Below, piece by piece: positions 8,664 through 16,269 of a stretch of 52,101 bases of DNA. The stretch's first letter is position 1; every line of letters starts with the position of its first letter. The DNA is from Evtepia gabavorous. GTDB lineage: Bacteria; Bacillota; Clostridia; Oscillospirales; Oscillospiraceae. The position numbers and the translations under genes are program-made. The stretch covers positions 1-52,101 of the forward strand of contig NZ_QQRQ01000015.1 in assembly GCF_003425665.1 (NCBI RefSeq). The letters are read 5' to 3'. The notes beneath the pieces are model-generated. The model saw only the letters and a program-made list of their open reading frames with translations. It was not told the origin of the DNA and searched no databases.

Positions 8664-9023
8664 ATGGGAACGGAAAATATCATCCTTCTCGTCCTTGTCG
8701 TCGTGGTTGTCGCCATCGGGCTCTGGTCTACCGTCCGTCACTTCCGCGGCAAGGGCGGCGGCTGCTGCGGCGGCGGAGATTACAAGCCCCGGAAAAAGAA
8801 GCTGTCCCATGTGGCCGGACAAAAGACCTTCCAGGTGGAGGGCATGCACTGCGAGCACTGCAAAGTCCGGGTCGAAGAAGCCGTCAACGACATCAAAGGC
8901 GCGGCCGGCAAGGTTGACCTGAAAAAGGGGCTTTTGACCGTGTCATACGCCGAATCCCTGGATGATGAGCAAGTAAAGCAGAAAGTCGAGCGAGCGGGCT
9001 ACCACCTGACAGGCACACGTTAA
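8664..9023 (+). CDS. membrane-anchored heavy-metal-associated (HMA) domain protein
   Basis: 119 residues. Residues 5-22 form a membrane helix rich in Leu/Val; a juxtamembrane GKGGGCCGGG Cys cluster follows (C34, C35); residues ~52-117 form an HMA ferredoxin-like domain with the metal site MHCEHC (C63, C66). HMA domains of this type normally bind Cu(I) or other soft metals. The N-terminal half resembles FeoB-associated Cys-rich peptides, so the protein looks like such a peptide joined to an HMA domain. Last gene before a strong terminator, with an ideal AAGGAGG. Confidence 0.85.
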   Translation: MGTENIILLVLVVVVVAIGLWSTVRHFRGKGGGCCGGGDYKPRKKKLSHVAGQKTFQVEGMHCEHCKVRVEEAVNDIKGAAGKVDLKKGLLTVSYAESLDDEQVKQKVERAGYHLTGTR

Positions 9024-9075
9024 TCCCCAAAGGTGCCCCTGTCTCCTTTCTGTCTCTTTCCATTTCGAAAACAGC

Positions 9076-9119
9076 AAACCCCTGTCCCAGGCACCGTTTG
9101 GCCTGGGACAGGGGTTTTT
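9076..9119. terminator. terminator between the feo block and ogt
   Basis: A perfect 17-bp stem (9076-9092 with 9101-9117), 8-nt loop, and TTTTT on the plus strand. It lies between converging genes; the minus-strand tail GGTTTGCTGTTTT is less ideal but could also serve ogt. Confidence 0.93.
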
Positions 9120-9188
9120 CACTTGGGAAGCCTGCCAGACGCCTCTCCCCTGAGAGAAGGCCGGCAGGGCGGGATGTAGGGCAACGTC

Positions 9189-9689
9189 TCACCGGGCTCT
9201 CACCCCCCGTTTTCCCACCCGTCTGGGCGGTTTGGACTCTGGGATGGAGAGCCCTTCCAGCCTCAGCAGAAACCGCTTGCGCTCCACTCCGCTGGAATAG
9301 CCGCCCAGGGTTCCGTCCGCGGCGATGACCCGGTGGCAGGGGATGAGAATGGGCAGGGGGTTCCTCCCGTTGGCCTGTCCCACCGCCTGGAACGCCCGGG
9401 GAGACCCCACTTGGGCCGCCAGCTCCCGGTAGGAGATTACCCTTCCGTATGGGATATCGCACAGGCTCTGCCAAACCCGGCGCTGGAATGCCGTTCCATC
9501 CGGGTTGAGGGGGAGGGAAAACGCTTGCCGCTGACCGGCGAAATACGCTTCCAACTGGCGCTTTGCCTCTCGGAAGAGAGGCAGGTCGTCATAACTGCCA
9601 TAGTCCCCATAGACCAGGGCAGTCAGGTGGTCGTCTTCCGCGAACAGGGTCAGAGGGCCTAAGGGTGAATGGATCACAGCTTGCTCCAT
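9189..9689 (-). CDS. ogt: methylated-DNA--[protein]-cysteine S-methyltransferase
   Basis: Repairs O6-alkylguanine by irreversible transfer to the active-site Cys in PCHRV. The 166-residue protein shows the Ogt N-terminal domain (SPLGPLTLFAEDDHLTAL), the helix-turn-helix region IPYGRVISYRELA, the Asn hinge GQANGRNPLPI, and GGYSSGVERKRFLL. The family core ends near LLRLEGL; here it runs on for about 20 residues of basic, Pro-rich sequence (including PPRRVGKRG). The DNA of that tail resembles hairpin 4 of the 3488-3699 mosaic. Confidence 0.95.
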   Translation of the reverse strand: MEQAVIHSPLGPLTLFAEDDHLTALVYGDYGSYDDLPLFREAKRQLEAYFAGQRQAFSLPLNPDGTAFQRRVWQSLCDIPYGRVISYRELAAQVGSPRAFQAVGQANGRNPLPILIPCHRVIAADGTLGGYSSGVERKRFLLRLEGLSIPESKPPRRVGKRGVRAR

Positions 9690-9711
9690 GGCGTGCTCTC
9701 TTTCTTGGGCA

Positions 9712-9745
9712 GGACGCGGAGCCCTGGTTGCTGGGCTCCGCGTCC
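9712..9745 (-). terminator. stable hairpin between the SLH gene and ogt
   Basis: GGACGCGGAGCCC (9712-9724) pairs with GGGCTCCGCGTCC (9733-9745) around an 8-nt loop. It follows the SLH gene stop on the minus strand. No clean U-run follows, so it may be a leaky terminator or RNA-stabilising hairpin. Confidence 0.5.
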
Positions 9746-9772
9746 GTAGGCAAAGACGTTCACAGGTTTAGT

Positions 9773-10759
9773 TTACCAAATCCTGTCCCGAAAGTCCAGC
9801 ACTTCCAGGGCCGAGAGAAGCATTTCCGCCGCCTGGGCCCGGGTAAGGGACGGGCTGAGGGACAGAGACCCGTCCTCCTCCGGGTTCAAAACCCCCACGG
9901 CCTCCAGATTGACCACGGACTGGTAGGCCCAGGCGGGGGCCGCGTCCTGGGACAAGGCCCCCGTGGCCGCCACGTCAGAGACCTGGAGCAGGCGGTTGAG
10001 CATCACCGCCGCCTCCGTCTGGGTAATCACCCGGTCAGGAGCGAATTCCGCCCCGTCGCCGTCCCCGCCGCTTCCCTGGACCATCCCGGCCCGAAGGGCT
10101 GAGGCCACATAGGGCTTGGCCCAGACGGAAATACTATCGTCGTCGGCAAAGCCGGTCATGGTGGCCTCGGGAAGGGTCTCCAGCCCCACCACGTCCATGG
10201 CCATGGCCAAAAACTCCTCCCGGGTCACAGGGGCCTCCGGCCGGAAGAACCAGGTCTCCCCCATCTGTTCCCCCACAAAAATATCCCGCTCCGCCAGGGC
10301 AATGGCCGCCTTGTGGGCGGGGTTGCCGGCCATGTCGGAATACGTGACCTTGGTATCCGGCTTCTGAATCTTGATCGAAACCACTGCGGGCTGGGAAACA
10401 TTCCCCTCCCCATCCTCTGCCACATAGGTGAAGGAGTCCTTCCCCGTCTTGTTCTCATAGGGGGTATAGGTGAAGCGGGCCGAGCCCTCCTCGGCAAAGG
10501 TGATGGCCCCCCGGGCAGGGTTTTTGGTCACCCGGAAGGTCAAGGGGTCCCCTTCCGGGTCCACCGCGGAAAAGGTCCCACTGACCGCCACATCACGGTA
10601 GGTGGTCAAGGAAAAGTTCTCCGCGATGGGCAGGGACTGGTCTCCCCTCGCGGTATCGTCCTGGTCAAACAGCGCAAACGCCGGCAGGACCATGGAAAAG
10701 GAAAGGGCGGCGAGGATCACCAGGAACCCCAGCCGCCGGGAAAAACGGGACTGTGCCAT
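9773..10759 (-). CDS. secreted protein with cadherin/Ig-like domain and SLH repeats
   Basis: 328 residues. A signal peptide (basic start, hydrophobic residues ~11-24, likely cut after AFA at 29) is followed by a beta-rich domain (~45-130) with the AVDPEGDPLTFRVTKNPARG and FTYTPYENKTGKDSFTYVAED patterns of cadherin-like/VCBS-type domains. About three SLH repeats follow (~140-328), e.g. TREEFLAMAMDVVGL, WAKPYVASALRAGMV and TRAQAAEMLLSAL. SLH repeats attach proteins to pyruvylated secondary wall polymer, so this is probably cell-wall bound. SD AGGAGG lies 8 nt before the ATG. It follows the SEDS gene by 54 nt. Confidence 0.85.
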   Translation of the reverse strand: MAQSRFSRRLGFLVILAALSFSMVLPAFALFDQDDTARGDQSLPIAENFSLTTYRDVAVSGTFSAVDPEGDPLTFRVTKNPARGAITFAEEGSARFTYTPYENKTGKDSFTYVAEDGEGNVSQPAVVSIKIQKPDTKVTYSDMAGNPAHKAAIALAERDIFVGEQMGETWFFRPEAPVTREEFLAMAMDVVGLETLPEATMTGFADDDSISVWAKPYVASALRAGMVQGSGGDGDGAEFAPDRVITQTEAAVMLNRLLQVSDVAATGALSQDAAPAWAYQSVVNLEAVGVLNPEEDGSLSLSPSLTRAQAAEMLLSALEVLDFRDRIW

Positions 10760-10813
10760 TGGAATGACCTCCTCTTTGGAAAGTTGTCCTTAGTCTGTCC
10801 CCGGCCCGGGGGC

Positions 10814-11941
10814 TTATGCGCCCGGCCAATTGCCGCTTCCTCCCAGCTTCTCCTGTTTCATGGACATGACAATCCCCACCCCGCCGAAGGCGGTGAGCAG
10901 GGAGGACCCGCCGTAGCTGAAAAAGGGCAGCGTCACCCCCACCACAGGGGCCACGTACAGACACATGCCAATGTTCAAAATCGTCTGCGCGCCAAAGACG
11001 CCCGCCACGCCCATGGCCACCGCGGCAAACAGCGGGTCCCGGCTTCGGTGAGCCAGCCAGACGCAGCGAAACAGAATGGCCCCCAGCAGGGCCAGGATCA
11101 GCAGGCAGCCCACCAGGCCCAGCTCCTCCCCCGCCACGGAAAAAATGAAATCCGTGTGCCGGGCGGGCAGGGCCGACGGGGAGGGGCTCTGGGTCTGGGT
11201 CCCCTGGAGGTATCCCTGGCCCGTGACCTGGCCCGAACCAATGGCCAGCAGGCTGCGCTCCTGCTGGAATCCCTTTCCCAAGGGGTCCAGCCCATGGTCG
11301 AACACCACCAAAAACCGCATGCGTACATACTCCGGCAGCCGGGGCCAGAGCAAAACCACCGCTCCCACGCCCGCGGCCACCTCCCCCAGGAGCCAGAGGG
11401 GATGAACCCCCGCCGACCAGAGCATCACCAGGTAGACCGCCAGATAGACCGCCACCATGCCAATGTCCCCGGACACCCCATAGAGCAGCGCGCACAGGGC
11501 CAGGACATGGAGCAGCAGCAGAAACACCGCCTTGGGCCGGTTCAATCCCTTCTCCCCCAGCTTTCTCAGCTGAAGAGCCAGCAGGAGCAGAAAGGAGATT
11601 TTGACCACCTCCGCCGGCTGCAAATTGAATCCGCCCCCGGGCAGGGAGATCCAGCTCTTGTTCCCGGTTCCGTCGTCATTGCCCAGGGGGACCAGCAGGA
11701 GCAGAAGCCCCACATTGACCACAGGCAGCAGCCACCACAACTTCTCCAGCAGCTTTCTCACATCCAGCACGGACAGAAGCAGGCACAGGACAACCCCTCC
11801 CCCCAGCGCCACAGCCTGCTTTCCCACCAAGCCATGGAGGGTTTCCTCATACCGGGTGGCGCTGAAAATCAGCGCCAGGCCATACAGCGCCGCACTGAGG
11901 CAGAGAAAAAACAGCGGCCACTCCCGCTTTTTTCGTCCCAC
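10814..11941 (-). CDS. SEDS-family peptidoglycan glycosyltransferase (FtsW/RodA/SpoVE type)
   Basis: A 375-residue multi-pass membrane protein of the SEDS family, which polymerises lipid II with a partner class B PBP. Visible motifs: SGDIGMVAVYLAVYLVMLWSAG, the FTSW loop (GKGFQQERSLLAIGSGQVTGQGY), HTDFIFSVAGEELG, and the C-terminal PVVGVTLPFFSYGGSS. Those are all diagnostic. I chose GTG 11941, which has AAGGGAGG 8 nt upstream; a TTG start at 12022 would add 27 residues without hydrophobic or conserved content. FtsW, RodA and SpoVE cannot be told apart here; no PBP gene lies nearby. Confidence 0.9.
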   Translation of the reverse strand: MGRKKREWPLFFLCLSAALYGLALIFSATRYEETLHGLVGKQAVALGGGVVLCLLLSVLDVRKLLEKLWWLLPVVNVGLLLLLVPLGNDDGTGNKSWISLPGGGFNLQPAEVVKISFLLLLALQLRKLGEKGLNRPKAVFLLLLHVLALCALLYGVSGDIGMVAVYLAVYLVMLWSAGVHPLWLLGEVAAGVGAVVLLWPRLPEYVRMRFLVVFDHGLDPLGKGFQQERSLLAIGSGQVTGQGYLQGTQTQSPSPSALPARHTDFIFSVAGEELGLVGCLLILALLGAILFRCVWLAHRSRDPLFAAVAMGVAGVFGAQTILNIGMCLYVAPVVGVTLPFFSYGGSSLLTAFGGVGIVMSMKQEKLGGSGNWPGA

Positions 11942-12041
11942 GGCACACGCCTCCCTTCCCATTCTCCCGGGGCTTGTCCCCCAGCGGGTCGTTTCTCCCT
12001 TCATCATACCCTGAACTGGCAATAAATTTTGTCGCAGAGGG

Positions 12042-12070
12042 GTGCAACTTTGCTCATTTTATGATAAAAT
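12042..12070 (+). promoter_or_regulatory. candidate promoter of tsaE-tsaB-upp
   Basis: GTGCAA at 12042-12047, 17-nt spacer, TAAAAT at 12065-12070. This lies in the divergent gap between the SEDS gene and tsaE. The -35 is one base off the common TTGCAA variant. Confidence 0.4.
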
Positions 12071-12123
12071 ACCCTCAATCTACTGGCGTCCCCCATGGCC
12101 GCCAGGAAAGGAACGGAACTGCC

Positions 12124-12549
12124 ATGGAACGATATTCAGCAAGCGAACAGGAAACCGAGGCCATCGGCCGGGAGATGGCCCAGCGGCTGGCCCCGGGTGC
12201 TGTGGTGGCCTTCACCGGCGACCTGGGGGCGGGAAAGACCGCCTTTGTCCGGGGCATGGCCCAGGGCCTGGGCATTTCCCAGCGGGTGACCAGCCCCACC
12301 TTCACCATCGTCAACGAGTATGAGGGCGGCACCCTGCCTCTGTTCCACTTTGACATGTACCGCCTGCGGGACGCCGATGACCTGTTTGACATCGGCTGGG
12401 AGGATTTTCTCCGCCGGGGCGGCGTCTGCGCGGTGGAGTGGAGTGAAACCATCCAGGAGGCGCTGGAACCGGACACCATCTACGTGGACATCCGCCGGGG
12501 GGCAGAGACGAACCAGCGGATTCTCACCATCCGGGGACCCGGATGGTGA
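12124..12549 (+). CDS. tsaE: tRNA threonylcarbamoyladenosine biosynthesis ATPase TsaE
   Basis: TsaE is the ATPase that supports the TsaB-TsaD-TsaE complex making t6A37 on ANN-decoding tRNAs. The 141-residue protein has Walker A GDLGAGKTAFVRG and the family motif VTSPTFTIVNEY followed by LFHFDMYRL, with the typical VEWSE late motif. ATG 12124 gives the standard N-terminus (MERYSASEQETEAIGREMA); AAAGGAA lies upstream. tsaB follows closely. Confidence 0.93.
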   Translation: MERYSASEQETEAIGREMAQRLAPGAVVAFTGDLGAGKTAFVRGMAQGLGISQRVTSPTFTIVNEYEGGTLPLFHFDMYRLRDADDLFDIGWEDFLRRGGVCAVEWSETIQEALEPDTIYVDIRRGAETNQRILTIRGPGW

Positions 12550-12584
12550 CCCCCCAAACCAAGGGAAAGGACGGGTCTCATCCT

Positions 12585-13307
12585 GTGAAAATCTTAGCTT
12601 TGGAATCCTCCGCCGTGGCGGCCTCCGCCGCCCTGTGCGAGGACGAAACCCTCATTGCCCAGGCCTTCCAAAACAGCGGCCTGACCCACAGCCAAACCCT
12701 GCTGCCCATGGTGGAGCACCTGCTTCAGGGCTGCTCCCTCACCCCGGCGGACCTGGACCTCATCGCCGTGGCGGCGGGCCCCGGGTCCTTTACCGGGCTG
12801 CGCATCGGGGTTGCCACCGCCAAAGGGCTGGCCTGGGCCGCCCAGCGCCCCTGCGCCGGCTGCTCCACCTTGGAGTCCATGGCCTGGAACCTGGCTGGGT
12901 TCTCCGGCCAGGTCTGCGCCGCCATGGATGCCCGCCGGCATCAAATCTACAACGCCCGGTTTCAGGTGGATGGGCAGTGCCCCCGCCGCCTGACGCCGGA
13001 CCGGGCCATCTCTCTGGACGACCTGGTTCAGGAGCTGGCAGGGACCCAAACCCCTCAACTGGTGGTGGGGGACGGCGCCCAGCTCTGCTATGACGCGTTG
13101 ACCGCCGCGGGCATCCCCGCTGTTTTGGCCCCCCCCAATCTGCGGATGCAGAGCGCCTGGGGGGTGGCCCGTCAGGCCCTGGCGCTGGCCCAGGCCGGCC
13201 AGACGCTCTCCCCCGCGCAGCTTGTGCCGGTTTATCACCGGCTGTCTCAGGCGGAGCGGGAACGACTGGAACGGGAGCAGGCCGCCCAGACGCCCCATCC
13301 ACAATAA
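12585..13307 (+). CDS. tsaB: tRNA threonylcarbamoyladenosine biosynthesis protein TsaB
   Basis: Inactive-kinase-fold partner of TsaD in t6A synthesis. Hallmarks: [16 protein letters not shown] at the start, LLPMVEHLL, and [24 protein letters not shown], the strongest TsaB signature. GTG 12585 (240 aa) gives the family-like N-terminus; an ATG at 12543 overlaps tsaE and would add 14 unconserved residues. The neighbouring rimI and tsaD often seen after tsaB are absent; upp follows instead. Confidence 0.9.
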   Translation: MKILALESSAVAASAALCEDETLIAQAFQNSGLTHSQTLLPMVEHLLQGCSLTPADLDLIAVAAGPGSFTGLRIGVATAKGLAWAAQRPCAGCSTLESMAWNLAGFSGQVCAAMDARRHQIYNARFQVDGQCPRRLTPDRAISLDDLVQELAGTQTPQLVVGDGAQLCYDALTAAGIPAVLAPPNLRMQSAWGVARQALALAQAGQTLSPAQLVPVYHRLSQAERERLEREQAAQTPHPQ

Positions 13308-13330
13308 ATAGAAAGGGAGAAATGGAACAA

Positions 13331-13960
13331 ATGGAAATGGTACACGTATTGGATCACCCCCTGCTGCAGCACAAGCTCTCCATCCTGCGGGATGAGACCA
13401 CCGGGGTCAAGGATTTTCGGGAGATTGTCTGCGAAATCGCCACCCTCATGTGCTATGACGCCACCCGGAACCTCCCCCTCCAGGCTGTGGAGGTGCAGAC
13501 CCCCGTGGCCAAGGCGGTGACCTACCAGCTGGCCGGTAAAAAGCTGGCCATTGTCCCCGTTCTCCGGGCGGGGCTGGGCATGGTGGAGGGCATCCTCACC
13601 CTCATCCCCTCCGCCAAAGTGGGGCACATCGGCCTGTTTCGGGACCCGGACACCCTGGAGCCTGTGAAATACTACTGCAAAATGCCCACGGACATCGCCG
13701 ATCGGGACGTCATCATCCTGGACCCCATGCTGGCCACCGGCGGCTCCGCCTCCGCCGCCATCTCCTTTGTCAAGGAGTACGGCGTGAAAAACATCAAGCT
13801 GATGAACATCCTGGCCGCCCCCGAGGGCATCGCCCGGGTACGGAAGGACCACCCTGATGTGGAGATCTACGTGGCCGCGGTGGACGACCAGCTCAACGAC
13901 CACGGCTACATCGTCCCCGGCCTGGGGGACGCCGGGGACCGGATTTTCGGAACCAAGTAA
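13331..13960 (+). CDS. upp: uracil phosphoribosyltransferase
   Basis: Salvages uracil to UMP with PRPP. The PRPP loop is in [19 protein letters not shown], and the C-terminal uracil-binding [17 protein letters not shown] is exact for the family. ATG 13331 gives 209 residues, the usual length, with GGGAG 11 nt upstream; ATG 13322 is only 2 nt from the SD. Followed by a strong hairpin. Confidence 0.96.
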   Translation: MEMVHVLDHPLLQHKLSILRDETTGVKDFREIVCEIATLMCYDATRNLPLQAVEVQTPVAKAVTYQLAGKKLAIVPVLRAGLGMVEGILTLIPSAKVGHIGLFRDPDTLEPVKYYCKMPTDIADRDVIILDPMLATGGSASAAISFVKEYGVKNIKLMNILAAPEGIARVRKDHPDVEIYVAAVDDQLNDHGYIVPGLGDAGDRIFGTK

Positions 13961-13978
13961 GGAAGCGATTCCCTCTCT

Positions 13979-14026
13979 CCGCCCCGGGCGGGCCCGGTCC
14001 GCCCGGGGCGGAAAACTTTTTCCAAA
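13979..14026 (+). terminator. terminator after upp
   Basis: CCGCCCCGGGCGG (13979-13991) pairs with CCGCCCGGGGCGG (13999-14011), loop of 7 nt, followed by AAAACTTTTT. Confidence 0.85.
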
Positions 14027-14053
14027 AAATCTGAAAAAAGTCGAAAAAATCCC

Positions 14054-14082
14054 TTGACAGCTGCCCACCCCTATGGTATTAT
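14054..14082 (+). promoter_or_regulatory. sigma-A promoter of tRNA-Leu
   Basis: TTGACA at 14054-14059, a 17-nt spacer and TATTAT at 14077-14082, about 47 nt before the mature tRNA 5' end. Confidence 0.88.
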
Positions 14083-14128
14083 AAGTCTCGCACTGAACGA
14101 GACACGGAACTCCGACAGAGCAAACAAC

Positions 14129-14216
14129 GCGCGAGTGGTGGAATTGGCAGACTCGCTAGATTCAGGTTCTAGTGTGCAATACGCACGTGCGGGTTCAAGT
14201 CCCGCCTCGCGCACCA
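14129..14216 (+). tRNA. tRNA-Leu (anticodon CAG)
   Basis: A class II tRNA of 88 nt. Acceptor GCGCGAG (14129-14135) pairs with CTCGCGC (14206-14212), discriminator A, encoded CCA. The anticodon stem is CTAGA/TCTAG with loop TTCAGGT, giving anticodon CAG (reads CUG). A long variable arm (about TGTGCAATACGCACG) identifies Leu. The T arm is GCGGG-TTCAAGT-CCCGC. Single gene with its own promoter and terminator. Confidence 0.97.
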
Positions 14217-14251
14217 AACAGCCCTAACCAAACGGTTAGGGCTGTTTTCTT
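14217..14251 (+). terminator. terminator of tRNA-Leu
   Basis: AACAGCCCTAACC (14217-14229) pairs perfectly with GGTTAGGGCTGTT (14234-14246), 4-nt loop, then TTTTCTTTCT. It begins directly after the encoded CCA. Confidence 0.93.
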
Positions 14252-14293
14252 TCTCTCTTCCCTGGGCATTCCCCAGGTTCCGCTCCCAAAGGA

Positions 14294-14322
14294 TTGACTT
14301 TTCCAACCATTTCCTGTAAAAT
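14294..14322 (+). promoter_or_regulatory. sigma-A promoter of the AI-2E-family gene
   Basis: TTGACT at 14294-14299, 17-nt spacer, TAAAAT at 14317-14322, 30 nt before ATG 14352. Confidence 0.8.
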
Positions 14323-14351
14323 GGCCCACCATAGGAGAGGACGGTGTTCCG

Positions 14352-15500
14352 ATGGACTTAAACAAGAAAAACATGAAGCGGATAGCCCTGCTCATCGCCT
14401 TCGGGCTGCTGCTCTATTGGGGGCTCAACCACCCTGGGCAGGCCGGACAGATGCTTTCCACGGTCTTTTCCATCTTCCTGCCCTTTCTGCTGGGCGGCTG
14501 TCTGGCCTTTCTGCTCAATGTCATTCTCCGCCCCGTGGAACGGGGTTGGCGGCGCGCCTGGGGAAAACGGTACGGCCCCCGGCAAAAACGGGCCCAGCGG
14601 CCGGTGTGCCTGCTGGTGAGCACTCTGCTGCTGGTGGGGGTTGTCTTCGCCATCTTCTTCATTGTGGTCCCTGCCCTGAAGGACAGCGTGGTAAACTTTG
14701 TCAGCCTGCTCCCCAGCCGGCTGACCCATCTGGAGCACTGGTGGAACAACCTGGCGGGTTTTCTGGAGGCCCACTCCATTCAGCTGCCGGAATTCTCGCT
14801 CAATTCCGCAGAGCTGCAAAACAACATCACCTCCTTTCTCTCCAAGTATGGAGAGGATTTTCTCAACACCACCATCGGCATCACCTCCTCCATCTTCTCT
14901 CTGGTGGTCAACCTGGTGCTTGCCCTCGCCTTCTCCCTCTATCTGCTGGCCCAGAAAGAGACTCTGACCGGTCAGGCGAAAAAGGTGGTCCGGGCTCTCT
15001 TCTCGGAAAAATGGGCCCACTGGATCACCGACGTGGCCCGCATGACCAACCGGACCTTCTCCAATTTTGTCACCGGCCAGCTCACAGAGGCGGTTATTCT
15101 GGGCACCCTGTGCTTCCTGGGTATGCTGATCTTCCGCCTGCCCTATGCCGGGGTGATCTCGGTCCTGGTGGGCTTCACCGCCCTCATCCCCATCTTCGGC
15201 GCCTTCATCGGGGTGGGCATCGGGGCTTTCCTGATTCTTCTGGTCAGTCCCATAAAAGCCCTGTGGTTTATCCTCTTCTTCGTCATTCTCCAGCAGCTGG
15301 AGGGCAACCTCATCTACCCCCGGGTGGTGGGCAAGTCCGTGGGGCTGCCCGGGATCTGGGTCCTGGCCGCGGTGACGGTGGGCGGCAACGCCTTTGGGCT
15401 GGCGGGCATGCTGCTGGCCGTTCCCCTCTGTTCCGTTCTCTACACTTTGGCCAGGCAGGGTGTCAACGCCCGTTTGGCCCGCAAAGGGCTGTCCTCTTGA
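14352..15500 (+). CDS. AI-2E family transporter (PerM/YdiK-like membrane protein)
   Basis: A 382-residue protein with about seven to eight membrane segments in the AI-2E exporter/PerM arrangement: two early helices, a long extracytoplasmic loop (~90-180), then helices around VVNLVLALAFSLYLLAQKE, GYAGVISVLVGFTALIPIFGAFIGV-like core and the C-terminal LEGNLIYPRVVGKSVGLPGIWVL signature. Members include exporters of AI-2 and Na+/H+ antiporters; substrate cannot be told from sequence. Expressed from its own promoter and separated by ~100 nt from tetR. Confidence 0.88.
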   Translation: MDLNKKNMKRIALLIAFGLLLYWGLNHPGQAGQMLSTVFSIFLPFLLGGCLAFLLNVILRPVERGWRRAWGKRYGPRQKRAQRPVCLLVSTLLLVGVVFAIFFIVVPALKDSVVNFVSLLPSRLTHLEHWWNNLAGFLEAHSIQLPEFSLNSAELQNNITSFLSKYGEDFLNTTIGITSSIFSLVVNLVLALAFSLYLLAQKETLTGQAKKVVRALFSEKWAHWITDVARMTNRTFSNFVTGQLTEAVILGTLCFLGMLIFRLPYAGVISVLVGFTALIPIFGAFIGVGIGAFLILLVSPIKALWFILFFVILQQLEGNLIYPRVVGKSVGLPGIWVLAAVTVGGNAFGLAGMLLAVPLCSVLYTLARQGVNARLARKGLSS

Positions 15501-15534
15501 CGTGGGCAGCCCCTTCGATTTTTCCCCATCCCCC

Positions 15535-15583
15535 TTGCCTTTGGGATGGGATCGTAGTATAATGGTTAGCAAACGCAAACCAT
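15535..15583 (+). promoter_or_regulatory. tetR promoter with overlapping palindromic operator
   Basis: TTGCCT at 15535-15540, 17-nt spacer and TATAAT at 15558-15563. A 22-bp imperfect palindrome at 15562-15583 has arms ATGGTT and AACCAT with inner GC/GC matches, and overlaps the end of the -10 box. This is where an autorepressing TetR protein would bind. Confidence 0.65.
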
Positions 15584-15602
15584 CTAAAAGAGGAGGCCGC
15601 CG

Positions 15603-16199
15603 ATGGGGGAACAAGATCAGCAGACCAGACAGCGCCTGCTGCGCTGCGCCAAGGCGGAGTTTCTCTCCCGGGGGTTTGAGCACGCCTCCCTGCGCCGCAT
15701 CTGCGGGGCTGCCGGGGTGACCACGGGAGCGGTCTATTTTTTCTTCCAAAACAAGGAGGATTTGTTCGCCCAGATCGTACAGGACACTGCCCAACAACTG
15801 ACCCAGCTGGGACATGAACTGGCCTCGGAGGAATTGGAACACCCAGACACTGGCCCCGACTGCGACCTCCGCTTCATGGCCTTTCTGTACCGCCACCGGG
15901 AGGAGGCCCTGCTCCTGCTGGAAGGGGCCAAGGGGACGCGATATGCGTCCTTTCGAGAGGAACTGTATGACACGATGCGGTCCGCCTTTTCCCTGTTTTT
16001 TCACCGGTACGGCGCACCGGACGCGGATGCGGAACTGATCCGGATTTTGGTGGAAATGCGGATGAAGGGAACTCTGGAACTGCTCAAGGGAGAGTATTCT
16101 ATGGAACATGTGCTGCGGCTGACCCAACAGACCGGAATTTACGCCGACGGCGGTTTTCGGTCTCTGATCGCTTTCTTACAAAAAAACAGCAAAGGCTAA
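15603..16199 (+). CDS. TetR/AcrR family transcriptional regulator
   Basis: 198 residues. The N-terminal ~55 hold the TetR helix-turn-helix, with FLSRGFEHASLRRICGAAGV and TTGAVYFFFQNKEDLFAQIV as the diagnostic stretches. The C-terminal ligand domain is unassigned. SD GAGGAGG before ATG 15603. A palindrome over its own promoter suggests autoregulation; the downstream methyltransferase gene, 70 nt after it, is the likely second target, though a terminator lies between. Confidence 0.92.
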   Translation: MGEQDQQTRQRLLRCAKAEFLSRGFEHASLRRICGAAGVTTGAVYFFFQNKEDLFAQIVQDTAQQLTQLGHELASEELEHPDTGPDCDLRFMAFLYRHREEALLLLEGAKGTRYASFREELYDTMRSAFSLFFHRYGAPDADAELIRILVEMRMKGTLELLKGEYSMEHVLRLTQQTGIYADGGFRSLIAFLQKNSKG

Positions 16200-16227
16200 A
16201 GCCCGGAGCGAATGCTCCGGGCTTTTT
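16200..16227 (+). terminator. terminator after tetR
   Basis: AGCCCGGAGC (16200-16209) pairs with GCTCCGGGCT (16214-16223), 4-nt loop GAAT, T-run TTTTT. The next gene starts only ~43 nt later, so read-through or a compact promoter is needed for it. Confidence 0.9.
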
Positions 16228-16269
16228 ACATAACAAAACATAACAACCGTTATCTAAGGAGGAACACAC

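Noticed and set aside
14129-14216. tRNA-Leu as attachment site of an integrated element
   Set aside because: No integrase, no repeated tRNA 3' end and no phage-type genes nearby; the flanks are ordinary chromosomal genes.
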